Source: Trichomonas vaginalis G3
Lineage: Eukaryota > Parabasalia > Trichomonadida > Trichomonadidae
NCBI RefSeq assembly: GCF_026262505.1
Contig: NC_067204.1
Span: 17,152,165 to 17,216,164, forward strand
Length of the DNA: 64,000 nucleotides
Direction: 5' to 3'
A model generated the notes under the pieces. The model did not search any database, had not been told where the DNA came from, and saw only the letters and a list, made by a program, of their open reading frames with translations. This document shows, in pieces, positions 18,005-31,300 of this stretch; position 1 is the first letter of the stretch, and every line of letters begins with the position of its first letter. Made by a program: the position numbers and the translations under genes.

Positions 18005-19831
18005 TCACTTCTTAACAAAGTAATATGTGCTTTTTACACCACCATAGCTCAAACGTTTCTTTTCGAACACCGATTGAAACTTATTTTGAGCCATTGGCTT
18101 TAGTCTCTTTTTCTTCAAATACGCCAAGAAATCTTCTTCACATCTTTTCACTTCATAGCCTTCTTTAAACCCCTCCTTGTTAAGTTCTATGAAATCCTTT
18201 ATCTCATTCTTTGTTGCAATGGCTTCTTCACGAACGACATCGTGAACTATTTCAACACTGTTCTCATGTATGACCTCCTCACTGTTCTCATGAACTATTT
18301 CATCACTGTTCTCATGTATGACCTCCTCACTGTTCTCATGAACTATTTCATCACTGTTCTCATGAACGACCTCCTCACTGTTCTCATGAACTATTTCATC
18401 ACTGTTCTCATGAACGACCTCCTCACTGTTCTCATGAACTATTTCATCACTGTTCTCATGTATGACCTCCTCACTGTTCTCATGAACTATTTCATCACTG
18501 TTCTCATGTATGACCTCCTCACTGTTCTCATGAACTATTTCATCACTGTTCTCATGTATGACCTCCTCACTGTTCTCATGAACTATTTCATCACTATTCT
18601 CATGTATGACCTCCTCACTGTTCTCATGAACTATTTCATCACTGTTCTCATGTATGACCTCCTCACTGTTCTCATGAACTATTTCATCACTGTTCTCATG
18701 TATGACCTCCTCACTGTTCTCATGAACTATTTCATCACTGTTCTCATGTATGACCTCCTCACTGTTCTCATGAACTATTTCATCACTGTTCTCATGTATG
18801 ACCTCCTCACTGTTCTCATGAACTATTTCATCACTGTTCTCATGTATGACCTCCTCACTGTTCTCATGAACTATTTCATCACTGTTCTCATGAACGACCT
18901 CCTCACTGTTCTCATGAACTATTTCATCACTGTTCTCATGTATGACCTCCTCACTGTTCTCATGAACTATTTCATCACTGTTCTCATGTATGACCTCCTC
19001 ACTGTTCTCATGAACTATTTCATCACTGTTCTCATGAACGACCTCCTCACTGTTCTCATGAACTATTTCATCACTGTTCTCATGTATGACCTCCTCACTG
19101 TTCTCATGAACTATTTCATCACTGTTCTCATGTATGACCTCCTCACTGTTCTCATGAACTATTTCATCACTGTTCTCATGAACTATTTCATCACTGTTCT
19201 CATGTATGACCTCCTCACTGTTCTTATGAACTATTTCATCACTGTTCTCATGTATGACCTCCTCACTGTTCTCATGAACTATTTCATCACTGTTCTCATG
19301 TATGACCTCCTCACTGTTCTCATGAACTATTTCATCACTATTCTCATGTATGACCTCCTCACTGTTCTCATGAACTATTTCATCACTGTTCTCATGTATG
19401 ACCTCCTCACTGTTCTCATGAACTATTTCATCACTGTTCTCATGTATGACCTCCTCACTGTTCTCATGAACTATTTCATCACTGTTCTCATGTATGACCT
19501 CCTCACTGTTCTCATGAACTATTTCATCACTGTTCTCATGTATGACCTCCTCACTGTTCTCATGAACTATTTCATCACTGTTCTCATGTATGACCTCCTC
19601 ACTGTTCTCATGAACTATTTCATCACTGTTCTCATGTATGACCTCCTCACTGTTCTCATGAACTATTTCATCACTGTTCTCATGTATGACCTCCTCACTG
19701 TTCTCATGAACTATTTCATCACTGTTCTCATGTATGACCTCCTCACTGTTCTCATGAACTATTTCATCACTGTTCTCATGTATGACCTCCTCATTGTCTT
19801 TCATAAGCGTTTCAAAGTCTCCTTTACTCAT
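18005..19831 (-). CDS. Octapeptide-repeat protein, 608 aa, left-arm copy
   Basis: A short N-terminus (MSKGDFETLMKDN) leads into 64 tandem octads of the form (E/D)E(V/I)(I/V)HENS, alternating EEVIHENS and DEIVHENS, encoded by 24-bp units. The 83-residue C-terminus (VEIVHDVVREEAIATKNEIK to STYYFVKK) is a non-repetitive, charged helical domain with a DFLAYLKKKRLKP segment and could bind DNA, by loose resemblance to helical tails of viral primases; that is inference. The right arm has the same C-terminus but only 3 octads. The plus-strand 549-codon ORF through the repeat is a shadow. Confidence 0.65.
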   Translation of the reverse strand: MSKGDFETLMKDNEEVIHENSDEIVHENSEEVIHENSDEIVHENSEEVIHENSDEIVHENSEEVIHENSDEIVHENSEEVIHENSDEIVHENSEEVIHENSDEIVHENSEEVIHENSDEIVHENSEEVIHENSDEIVHENSEEVIHENSDEIVHENSEEVIHENSDEIVHENSEEVIHENSDEIVHENSEEVIHENSDEIVHKNSEEVIHENSDEIVHENSDEIVHENSEEVIHENSDEIVHENSEEVIHENSDEIVHENSEEVVHENSDEIVHENSEEVIHENSDEIVHENSEEVIHENSDEIVHENSEEVVHENSDEIVHENSEEVIHENSDEIVHENSEEVIHENSDEIVHENSEEVIHENSDEIVHENSEEVIHENSDEIVHENSEEVIHENSDEIVHENSEEVIHENSDEIVHENSEEVIHENSDEIVHENSEEVIHENSDEIVHENSEEVIHENSDEIVHENSEEVVHENSDEIVHENSEEVVHENSDEIVHENSEEVIHENSDEIVHENSEEVIHENSVEIVHDVVREEAIATKNEIKDFIELNKEGFKEGYEVKRCEEDFLAYLKKKRLKPMAQNKFQSVFEKKRLSYGGVKSTYYFVKK

Positions 19832-19869
19832 TACTTCAATCTCATGCTGTTCACAGTAGTACTTAAACT

Positions 19870-22098
19870 CACTGTATATGTTTTGTCATGACTTCATCGT
19901 AAATGTTTTGTCATGACTTCATCGTAATGAACGTATATGTTTTGTCATGACTTCATCGTATATGTTTTGTCATGATTTCATCGTATATGTTTTGTCAAAC
20001 ATGAACGTAAACTCTATGTCAAACATGAACGTAAATGCTTTGTTATGATTTCATCGTAAATGTTTTGTCATGACTTCATCGTATATGCTTTGTCGAACTT
20101 AAACGTATATGTTTTGTCAAAACTTCTTCGTATATGTTTTGTCATGACTTCTTCGTAAACTCTATGTCAAACATGAACGTAAATGTTTTGTCATGACTTC
20201 TTCGTATATGTACCAGATGCAAAGTATTTTGACGGCTTGTTTTGCTCCAGACACTAAGCTTCCTAAAGACTGGTTTAGGAACCAAAGCACCATTGAACTC
20301 TTAAGTGAAGCACAGCGAGACATACTTTTTTCTGAAAACAGTGAAGAACAGCGAGTAGGTAAAAAATCCCAGTCGCCAAAACTCTATGAAAACCGTGAAA
20401 AATTGCCAAACGGTTTGAGAGGATATTATGTTCATAGACTTCTTGTAAATAATGTGGCACAATGGGCTTCAGCTCGCTATTCATGGTATGTTTGTAAACT
20501 TCTTGACGAACTTCACAGACAAGAACACGAAGATATGGAAAAGAAACTTCTTCATATATGTTTTGTCATGATTTCATCGTTTATGTTTTCATTAATGATT
20601 TCATAAATGTTTTGTCATGATTTCTTCGTATATGTTTTGTCATGATTTCTTCGTATATGCTTTGTCAAACATAAACGTATATGTTTTGTCATGATTTCAT
20701 CGTAATGAACGTATATGTTTTGTCAAAACTTCTTCGTAAATGCTTTGTCAAACATGAACGTAAACTCTATGTCAAACATGAACGTAAATGTTTTGTCAAG
20801 GTTTCATCGTATATGTTTTGTCATGACTTCATCGTAAATGATTTGTCATGATTTCTTCGTTAATGCTTTGTCAAAACTTCATCGTAAATGTTTTGTCATG
20901 ACTTCATCGTAAATGCTTTGTCAAGACTTCATCGTATATGTTTTGTCATGACTTCTTCATCGTATATGCTTTGTCAAGACTTCATCGTATATGCTTTGTC
21001 ATGATTTCATCGTATATGCTTTGTCATGATTTCATCGTAAATGATTTGTCATGAATTCATCGTAAATGTTTTGTCAAACATGAACGTATATGCTTTGTCA
21101 AACATGAACGTATATGTTTTGTCAAAACTTCTTCGTATATGTTTTGTCATGATTTCTTCGTAAATGTTTTGTCAAGGTTTCATCGTATATGTTTTGTCAT
21201 GACTTCATCGTAAATGTTTTGTCAAGATTTAATCGTAAATGTTTTGTCAAAACTTCATCGTAATGAGTGTAAATGACCCAAAAATAATGTTTAGGTGAAG
21301 AGGTGAGATTTCACCTAATTTTTCACCTCTTTTTTCACCCTGTTGAATTTTCATGATTTCATCGTAAACTCTATGTCAAACATGAGCGTAAATGTTTTGT
21401 CATGATTTCATCGTATATGCTTTGTCATGACTTCATCGTAAATGTTTTGTCAAAACTTCTTCGTATATGTTTTGTCATGACTTCATCGTATATGTTTTGT
21501 CATGACTTCATCGTTAATGTTTTGTCATGACTTCTTCATCGTATATGCTTTGTCATGACTTCTTCGTATATGTTTTGTCATGATTTCTTCGTTAATGCTT
21601 TGTCAAAACTTCATCGTATATGTTCTGTCAAGACTTCATCGTAAATGATTTGTCATGACTTCTTCGTATATGTTTTGTCGAAACTTCATCGTATATGCTT
21701 TGTCAAGACTTCATCGTATATGTTTTGTCATGACTTCTTCATCGTATATGCTTTGTCAAGACTTCTTCGTATATGCTTTGTCAAGACTTCATCGTATATG
21801 CTTTGTCAAACATGAACGTAAATGTTTTGTCGAAACTTCATCGTATATGTTTTGTCAAACATGAACGTAAATGTTTTGTCATGACTTCATCGTAAATGTT
21901 TTGTCATGACTTCATCGTAAATGTTTTGTCAAAACTTCTTCGTATATGTTTTGTCATGACTTCATCGTAAATGTTTTGTCATGACTTCTTCGTATATGCT
22001 TTGTCAAGACTTCATCGTATATGTTTTGTCATGACTTCTTCGTATATGTTTTGTCATGACTTCATCGTAAATGTTTTGTCAAAACTTCTTCGTATATG
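19870..22098. repeat. 25-bp satellite block 1 (left arm)
   Basis: Tandem, imperfect units of the form ATGTTTTGTCATGACTTCAT + CGTAT, with variants ATGCTTTGTCA, CAAGACTTC, TTCTTCG and CAAACATGAACG (24 bp). It holds a KilA-N fragment (20208-20550) and one hairpin module (21281-21348). The unit length is not a multiple of 3, so ORFs here shift through all frames and are spurious. Confidence 0.9.
20208..20550 (+). pseudogene. KilA-N gene fragment inside satellite, left arm
   Basis: Related to residues about 40-150 of the gene at 3522: YQMQSILTACF, then KDWFRNQSTIELL, then GLRGYYVHRLLVNNVAQWAS and LLDELHRQE. Both ends run straight into satellite units. It is a fossil piece of a KilA-N gene; the mirror copy is 38256-38598. 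Confidence 0.75.
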
Positions 22099-22520
22099 TT
22101 TTGTGAAGAATATAACAACCACCTGAATTCAGACGGTTGCTTTTTATACAAAATTCACACAGGAAAATTCTTGAGTTTTGGTTGAAAGAATACGGTCAAG
22201 CCAAAAGTGGCTCGACCTCAAAACAAACATTTTATGATCTTACTAAGGCGTTATGAATGAATTCAAAGGTATTTGCATACATCCTGACCTCGTTCATTTT
22301 GTTGCTGAATGGTGCTCTGTAAAGTATGCATTTTATGTCAAAGATATTATGGACTCCATAGATAAGAAAGTTCATGAGAAGTTAGATGAAGAAGAACTCG
22401 AAGATACAGTAGAGAATGTAAAAACAAGCATTTTATGATCTTACTAAGGCGTTATGAATGAATTCAAAGGTATTTGCATACATCCTGACCTCGTTCATTT
22501 TGTTGCTGAATTCAGCAAAA
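22099..22520 (+). pseudogene. KilA-N gene fragment, left arm, first copy
   Basis: Starts with sequence like 2185-2250 of element A (GAAGAATATAACAACC, then GACGGTTGCTTTTTATAC), then a KilA-N segment FWLKEYGQAKSGS, followed by ICIHPDLVHFVAEWC and MDSIDKKVHEKLDEEELEDT. Part of it (from ACAAGCATTTTATGATC) is repeated at its end. Broken. It recurs at 25324-25748 and, inverted, at 35500-35921. Confidence 0.75.
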
Positions 22521-25323
22521 ATAATGTTTAGGGTAGATGGTTTTTAGGTGTCACTACGTCACCATGTCACCAGGTTAATTAACTTCTCTTAAAATTACTG
22601 ACAACATGACATTTTGACAACAGTCCAGGAAATATATTTTATCGTATATGTTTTGTCATGATTTTATCGTATATGCTTTGTCATGATTTTATCGTAATGA
22701 ACGTAAATGTTTTGTCATGATTTCATCGTATATGCTTTGTCATGACCTCATCGTAATGAGTGTAAATGTTTTGTCATGATTTCATCGTATATGTTTTGTC
22801 ATGATTTTATCGTATATGCTTTGTCATGATTTCATCGTATATGCTTTGTCATGACTTCATCGTAATGAACGTAAATGTTTTGTCATGATTTCATCGTATA
22901 TGCTTTGTCATGACCTCATCGTAATGAGTGTAAATGTTTTGTCATGATTTCATCGTATATGTTTTGTCATGATTTTATCGTATATGCTTTGTCATGATTT
23001 CATCGTATATGCTTTGTCATGACTTCATCGTAATGAGCGTAAATGATCCAAAAATAATGTTTACGTTCATGTTTTCAGGTTATTCAATAATTAATTATTT
23101 TTGAAAGAACTGAAGGTGTCACTATGTCACCATGTCACCAGGTTATTTAACTTCTCTGAAAAAATGAGACAACATGACATTTTGACAACACAGCAGGGGA
23201 AGGCAGTTATGAATTATTTTTGAAGAACTGAAGGTGTCACTATGTCACCATGTCACCAGGTTATTTAACTTCTCTGAAAAAATGAGACAACATGACATTT
23301 TGACAACAACACAGGAAATAAATGTTTACGTAAATGTTTTGTCAAGATTTCTTCGTATATGTTTTGTCATGATTTCATCGTATATGCTTTGTCATGACCT
23401 CATCGTAATGAGTGTAAATGTTTTGTCATGATTTCATCGTATATGTTTTGTCATGATTTTATCGTATATGCTTTGTCATGATTTCACCGTATATGCTTTG
23501 TCATGACTTCATCGTAATGAGCGTAAATGATCCAAAAATAATGTTTACGTTCATGTTTTCAGGTTATTCAATAATTAATTATTTTTGAAGAACTGAAGGT
23601 GTCACTATGTCACCATGTCACCAGGTTATTTAACTTCTCTGAAAAAATGAGACAACATGACATTTTGACAACACAGCAGGGGAAGGCAGTTATGATTATT
23701 TTGAAGAACTGAAGGTGTCACTATGTCACCATGTCACCAGGTTATTTAACTTCTCTGAAAAAATGAGACAACATGACATTTTGACAACACAGCAGGGGAA
23801 GGCAGTTATGAATTATTTTTGAAGAACTGAAGGTGTCACTATGTCACCATGTCACCAGGTTATTTAACTTCTCTGAAAAAATGAGACAACATGACATTTT
23901 GACAACAACACAGGAAATAAATGTTTACGTAAATGTTTTGTCAAGATTTCTTCGTATATGTTTTGTCATGATTTCATCGTATATGCTTTGTCATGACTTC
24001 TTCATCGTAATGAACGTAAATCAGACAAAAATAATGTTAGGTGAAGAGGTGAGATCTCACCTCTTTTCTCACCTCTTTTCTCACCTCATGAATTTTCATG
24101 ATTTCTTCGTAAATGTTTTGTCATGATTTCATCGTATATGCTTTGTCAAGACTTCATCGTAATGAGCGTAAATGACCCAAAAATAATGTTTAGGTGAAGA
24201 GGTGAGATCTCACCTCTTTTCTCACCTCTTTTCTCACCTCTTTTCTCACCTCATTGAATTTTCATGATTTCTTCATCGTAATGAGCGTATATGCTTTGTC
24301 ATGATTTCATCGTATATGCTTTGTCATGACTTCATCGTAATGAACGTAAATGATTTGTCAAAACTTCATCGTATATGCTTTGTCAAGACTTCTTCATCGT
24401 AATGAGCGTAAATGTTTTGTCATGATTTCATCGTATATGTTTTGTCAAACATGAACGTAAATGATTTATCAAGATTTCTTCGTATATGCTTTGTCATGAC
24501 TTCTTCATCGTAATGAACGTATATGCTTTGTCATGACTTCTTCATCGTAATGAACGTATATGCTTTGTCAAGACTTCTTCATCGTAATGAGCGTAAATGT
24601 TTTGTCATGATTTCTTCATCGTAATGAGCGTATATGCTTTGTCAAGACTTCTTCATCGTATATGCTTTGTCAAACATGAACGTATATGCTTTGTCGAAAC
24701 TTCTTCATCGTAATGAGTGTAAATGTTTTGTCAAGATTTCTTCGTATATGTTTTGTCATGACTTCTTCATCGTATATGCTTTGTCAAGACTTCTTCGTAT
24801 ATGCTTTGTCAAGACTTCATCGTATATTCTTTGTCAAACATGAACGTAAATGTTTTGTCAAGACTTCATCGTATATGCTTTGTCAAACATGAACGTAAAT
24901 GTTTTGTCGAAACTTCATCGTATATGCTTTGTCAAACATGAACGTAAATGTTTTGTCATGACTTCATCGTAAATGTTTTGTCAAAACTTCTTCGTATATG
25001 TTTTGTCATGACTTCTTCGTAATGAGTGTAAATGATTTCATATGATTGTTTCCCTCGAAAAACCGAGAGAAGAGATTCCATATGAAAATCGCAAGAATTT
25101 GGCTCCTGGTTTGAAATATTATTATGTTCATAGACTTCATCGTAAATGTTTTGTCAAGACTTCTTCGTATATGTTTTGTCATGACTTCATCGTAAATGTT
25201 TTGTCATGACTTCTTCGTATATGCTTTGTCAAGACTTCATCGTATATGTTTTGTCATGACTTCTTCGTATATGTTTTGTCATGACTTCATCGTAAATGTT
25301 TTGTCAAAACTTCTTCGTATATG
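22521..25323. repeat. 25-bp satellite block 2 with accessory modules (left arm)
   Basis: Satellite units mixed with two other recurring blocks: a module of about 120 bp around GTCACTATGTCACCATGTCACC and TTATTTAACTTCTCTG (22550, 23110, 23230, 23590, 23710, 23830), and hairpin modules with GGTGAGATCTCACC (24027, 24190). A fragment of the second KilA-N gene (25032-25137, TTTCCCTCGAAAAACCGAGA) is embedded. No gene. Confidence 0.85.
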
Positions 25324-25748
25324 TTTTGTGAAGAATATAACAACCACCTGAATTCAGACGGTTGCTTTTTATACAAAATTCACACAGGAAAATTCTTGAG
25401 TTTTGGTTGAAAGAATACGGTCAAGCCAAAAGTGGCTCGACCTCAAAACAAACATTTTATGATCTTACTAAGGCGTTATGAATGAATTCAAAGGTATTTG
25501 CATACATCCTGACCTCGTTCATTTTGTTGCTGAATGGTGCTCTGTAAAGTATGCATTTTATGTCAAAGATATTATGGACTCCATAGATAAGAAAGTTCAT
25601 GAGAAGTTAGATGAAGAAGAACTCGAAGATACAGTAGAGAATGTAAAAACAAGCATTTTATGATCTTACTAAGGTGTTATGAATGAATTCAAAGGTATTG
25701 CATACATCCTGACCTCGTTCATTTTGTTGTTGCTGAATTCAGCAAAAA
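25324..25748 (+). pseudogene. KilA-N gene fragment, left arm, second copy
   Basis: A near-identical direct copy of 22099-22520, with its satellite context. This shows duplication of a block of about 3.2 kb within the left arm. Broken. Confidence 0.75.
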
Positions 25749-28103
25749 TAATGTTTAGGGTAGATGGTTTTTAGGTGTCACTACGTCACCATGTCACCAG
25801 GTTAATTAACTTCTCTTAAAATTACTGACAACATGACATTTTGACAACAGTCCAGGAAATATATTTTATCGTATATGTTTTGTCATGATTTTATCGTATA
25901 GCTTTGTCATGATTTTATCGTAATGAACGTAAATGTTTTGTCATGATTTCATCGTATATGCTTTGTCATGACCTCATCGTAATGAGTGTAAATGTTTTGT
26001 CATGATTTCATCGTATATGTTTGTCATGATTTTATCGTATATGCTTTGTCATGATTTCATCGTATATGCTTTGTCATGACTTCATCGTAATGAGCGTAAA
26101 TGATCCAAAAATAATGTTTACGTTCATGTTTTCAGGTTATTCAATAATTAATTATTTTTGAAGAACTGAAGGTGTCACTATGTCACCATGTCACCAGTTA
26201 TTTAACTTCTCTGAAAAAATGAGACAACATGACATTTTGACAACACAGCAGGGGAAGGCAGTTATGAATTTTTTTGAAGAACTGAAGGTGTCACTATGTC
26301 ACCATGTCACCAGGTTATTTAACTTCTCTGAAAAAATGAGACAACATGACATTTTGACAACAACACAGGAAATAAATGTTTACGTAAATGTTTTTGTCAA
26401 GATTTCTTCGTATATGTTTTGTCATGATTTCATCGTATATGCTTTGTCATGACTTCTTCATCGTAATGAACGTAAATCAGACAAAAATAATGTTTAGGTG
26501 AAGAGGTGAGATCTCACCTCTTTTCTCACCTCTTTTCTCACCTCATGAATTTTCATGATTTCTTCGTAAATGTTTTGTCATGATTTCATCGTATATGCTT
26601 TGTCATGACTTCTTCATCGTAATGAACGTAAATGACCCAAAAATAATGTTTAGGTGAAGAGGTGAGATCTCACCTCTTTTCTCACCTCTTTTCTCACCTC
26701 ATTGAATTTTCATGATTTCTTCATCGTAATGAGCGTATATGCTTTGTCATGATTTCATCGTATATGCTTTGTCATGACTTCATCGTAATGAACGTAAATG
26801 ATTTGTCAAAACTTCATCGTATATGCTTTGTCAAGACTTCTTCATCGTAAAGAGTAAATGTTTTGTCATGATTTCATCGTATATGTTTTGTCAAACATGA
26901 ACGTAAATGATTTATCAAGATTTCTTCGTATATGCTTTGTCATGACTTCTTCATCGTAATGAACGTATATGCTTTGTCATGACTTCTTCATCGTAATGAA
27001 CGTATATGCTTTGTCAAGACTTCTTCATCGTAATGAGCGTAAATGTTTTGTCATGATTTCTTCATCGTAATGAGCGTATATGCTTTGTCAAGACTTCTTC
27101 ATCGTATATGCTTTGTCAAACATGAACGTATATGCTTTGTCGAAACTTCTTCATCGTAATGAGTGTAAATGTTTTGTCAAGATTTCTTCGTATATGTTTT
27201 GTCATGATTTCATCGTATATGCTTTGTCATGACTTCTTCATCGTAATGAACGTATATGCTTTGTCATGACTTCTTCATCGTAATGAACGTAAATGATCCA
27301 AAAATAATGTTTAGGTGAAGAGGTGAGATCTCACCTCTTTTCTCACCTCATTGAATTTTCATGATTTCTTCATCGTAATGAGCGTATATACTTTGTCATG
27401 ACTTCTTCATCGTATATGCTTTGTCATGACTTCATCGTAATGAGCGTAAATGATCCAAAAATAATGTTTACGTTCATGTTTTCAGGTTATTCAATAATTA
27501 ATTATTTTTGAAGAACTGAAGGTGTCACTATGTCACCATGTCACCAGGTTATTTAACTTCTCTGAAAAAATGAGACAACATGACATTTTGACAACAACAC
27601 AGGAAATAAATGTTTACGTATATGCTTTGTCATGATTTCATCGTATATGTTTTGTCATGACTTCATCGTATATGCTTTGTCATGATTTCATCGTAAATGA
27701 TTTGTCGAAACTTCATCGTATATGCTTTGTCAAGATTTCTTCGTATATGTTTTGTCATGACTTCATCGTATATGCTTTGTCATGATTTCATCGTAAATGA
27801 TTTGTCGAAACTTCATCGTATATGCTTTGTCAAGACTTCTTCATCGTAATGAGCGTAAATGACCCAAAAATAATGTTTAGGGTAGAAGGGTAGATCTCAC
27901 CTCTTTTCTCACCTCTTTTCTCACCTCATGAATTTTCATGACTTCTTCATCGTATATGCTTTGTCAAACATGAACGTAAATGTTTTGTCATGACTTCATC
28001 GTAAATGTTTTGTCAAACATGAACGTAAATGTTTTGTCATGACTTCATCCTAATGAGCGTAAATGATCCAAAAATAATGTTTATGTTAGAATGTTAGATC
28101 TAA
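25749..28103. repeat. 25-bp satellite block 3 with modules (left arm)
   Basis: Satellite, further TCACCATGTCACC modules (25785, 26175, 26290, 27525) and hairpin modules (26495, 26650, 27313, 27880). The one at 27880 mixes GGGTAG and TCACC words. At the inner edge is a GTTAGATCTAAC-type module (28070-28103). Confidence 0.85.
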
Positions 28104-28308
28104 CACCTTTTCTAACATGTTTTCTAACATGGAGGATTTCATTAGATATACACATTCTTCCTTCATTTCGTTCTATACACAATTTACATCATAGACGATT
28201 TAATAGATATAATACTTTACTGTTTCATTAGATATACACATTCTTCCTTCATTTCATTCTATACACAATTTACATCATAGACGATTTAATAGATATAATA
28301 CTTTACTG
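28104..28308. repeat. Centre of the palindrome with an 86-bp tandem pair
   Basis: About 205 bp that are not part of the inverted arms. Two direct copies of an 86-bp unit (28137-28222 and 28223-28308), starting TTTCATTAGATATACACATT and differing at about one base, are followed by the start of a third (TTTCATTAGAT). No ORF. Confidence 0.8.
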
Positions 28309-28339
28309 TTTCATTAGATTTAACATTCTAACATAAACA

Positions 28340-31300
28340 TTATTTTTGGGTCATTTACGTTCATTACGATGAAGTCATGACAAAGCATATACGATGAAGA
28401 AGTCATGAAAATTCATGAGGTGAGAAAAGAGGTGAGAAAAGAGGTGAGATCTACCCTTCTACCCTAAACATTATTTTTGGGTCATTTACGCTCATTACGA
28501 TGAAGAAGTCTTGACAAAGCATATACGATGAAGTTTCGACAAATCATTTACGATGAAATCATGACAAAGCATATACGATGAAGTCATGACAAAACATATA
28601 CGAAGAAATCTTGACAAAGCATATACGATGAAGTTTCGACAAATCATTTACGATGAAATCATGACAAAGCATATACGATGAAGTCATGACAAAACATATA
28701 CGATGAAATCATGACAAAGCATATACGTAAACATTTATTTCCTGTGTTGTTGTCAAAATGTCATGTTGTCTCATTTTTTCAGAGAAGTTAAATAACCTGG
28801 TGACATGGTGACATAGTGACACCTTCAGTTCTTCAAAAATAATTAATTATTGAATAACCTGAAAACATGAACGTAAACATTATTTTTGGATCATTTACGC
28901 TCATTACGATGAAGTCATGACAAAGCATATACGATGAAGAAATCATGAAAATTCAATGAGGTGAGAAAAGAGGTGAGATCTCACCTCTTCACCTAAACAT
29001 TATTTTTGGATCATTTACGTTCATTACGATGAAGAAGTCATGACAAAGCATATACGATGAAATCATGACAAAACATATACGAAGAAATCTTGACAAAACA
29101 TTTACGTAAACATTTATTTCCTGTGTTGTTGTCAAAATGTCATGTTGTCTCATTTTTTCAGAGAAGTTAAATAACCTGGTGACATGGTGACATAGTGACA
29201 CCTTCAGTTCTTCAAAAATAATTCATAACTGCCTTCCCCTGCTGTGTTGTCAAAATGTCATGTTGTCTCATTTTTTCAGAGAAGTTAAATAACCTGGTGA
29301 CATGGTGACATAGTGACACCTTCAGTTCTTCAAAAATAATTAATTATTGAATAACCTGAAAACATGAACGTAAACATTATTTTTGGATCATTTACGCTCA
29401 TTACGATGAAGTCATGACAAAGCATATACGATGAAGAAGTCATGACAAAGTATATACGCTCATTACGATGAAGAAATCATGAAAATTCAATGAGGTGAGA
29501 AAAGAGGTGAGATCTCACCTCTTCACCTAACATTATTTTTGGATCATTTACGTTCATTACGATGAAGAAGTCATGACAAAGCATATACGTTCATTACGAT
29601 GAAGAAGCCATGACAAAGCATATACGATGAAATCATGACAAAACATATACGAAGAAATCTTGACAAAACATTTACACTCATTACGATGAAGAAGTTTCGA
29701 CAAAGCATATACGTTCATGTTTGACAAAGCATATACGATGAAGAAGTCTTGACAAAGCATATACGCTCATTACGATGAAGAAATCATGACAAAACATTTA
29801 CGCTCATTACGATGAAGAAGTCTTGACAAAGCATATACGTTCATTACGATGAAGAAGTCATGACAAAGCATATACGTTCATTACGATGAAGAAGTCATGA
29901 CAAAGCATATACGAAGAAATCTTGATAAATCATTTACGTTCATGTTTGACAAAACATATACGATGAAATCATGACAAAACATTTACGCTCATTACGATGA
30001 AGAAGTCTTGACAAAGCATATACGTTCATTACGATGAAGAAGTCATGACAAAGCATATACGTTCATTACGATGAAGAAGTCATGACAAAGCATATACGAA
30101 GAAATCTTGACAAATCATTTACGTTCATGTTTGACAAAACATATACGATGAAATCATGACAAAACATTTACGCTCATTACGATGAAGAAGTCTTGACAAA
30201 GCATATACGATGAAGTTTTGACAAATCATTTACGTTCATTACGATGAAGAAGTCATGACAAAGCATATACGTTCATTACGATGAAGAAGTCATGACAAAG
30301 CATATACGATGAAATCATGACAAAACATATACGTAAACATTTATTTCCTGTGTTGTTGTCAAAATGTCATGTTGTCTCATTTTTTCAGAGAAGTTAAATA
30401 ACCTGGTGACATGGTGACATAGTGACACCTTCAGTTCTTCAAAAATAATTCATAACTGCCTTCCCCTGCTGTGTTGTCAAAATGTCATGTTGTCTCATTT
30501 TTTCAGAGAAGTTAAATAACCTGGTGACATGGTGACATAGTGACACCTTCAGTTCTTCAAAAATAATTAATTATTGAATAACCTGAAAACATGAACGTAA
30601 ACATTATTTTTGGATCATTTACGCTCATTACGATGAAGTCATGACAAAGCATATACGATGAAATCATGACAAAGCATATACGCTCATTACGATGAAGAAA
30701 TCATGAAAATTCAATGAGGTGAGAAAAGAGGTGAGAAAAGAGGTGAGATCTCACCTCTTCACCTAAACATTATTTTTGGATCATTTACGTTCATTACGAT
30801 GAAGAAGTCATGACAAAGCATATACGTTCATTACGATGAAGAAGCCATGACAAAGCATATACGATGAAATCATGACAAAACATATACGAAGAAATCTTGA
30901 CAAAACATTTACACTCATTACGATGAAGAAGTTTCGACAAAGCATATACGTTCATGTTTGACAAAGCATATACGATGAAGAAGTCTTGACAAAGCATATA
31001 CGCTCATTACGATGAAGAAATCATGACAAAACATTTACGCTCATTACGATGAAGAAGTCTTGACAAAGCATATACGTTCATGTTTGACAAAGCATATACG
31101 ATGAAGAAGTCTTGACAAAGCATATACGTTCATTACGATGAAGAAGTCATGACAAAGCATATACGTTCATTACGATGAAGAAGTCATGACAAAGCATATA
31201 CGAAGAAATCTTGATAAATCATTTACGTTCATGTTTGACAAAACATATACGATGAAATCATGACAAAACATTTACGCTCATTACGATGAAGAAGTCTTGA

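Larger units (their letters stand above)
15160..28103. repeat. Left arm of the element B palindrome
   Basis: Inverted copy of 28309-40938. The order from the outside is terminus, 108-aa gene, 80-aa gene, octapeptide gene, then satellite with KilA-N fragments. Differences from the right arm include the foldback insertion at 15341-16595, 61 extra octads and different copy numbers of satellite blocks. Confidence 0.85.

Noticed and set aside
18242-19891. Plus-strand 549-codon ORF (MNYFITVLMYDLL repeats)
   Set aside because: Antisense shadow of the 24-bp octapeptide repeat. The reverse frame has a non-repetitive conserved C-terminal domain shared with the right-arm copy; the plus frame has none.
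18005-20200. Common origin of the 24-bp octad unit and the 25-bp satellite
   Set aside because: Both contain CATGA and TTCATC and are adjacent, but the remaining bases do not align convincingly; resemblance may be chance.
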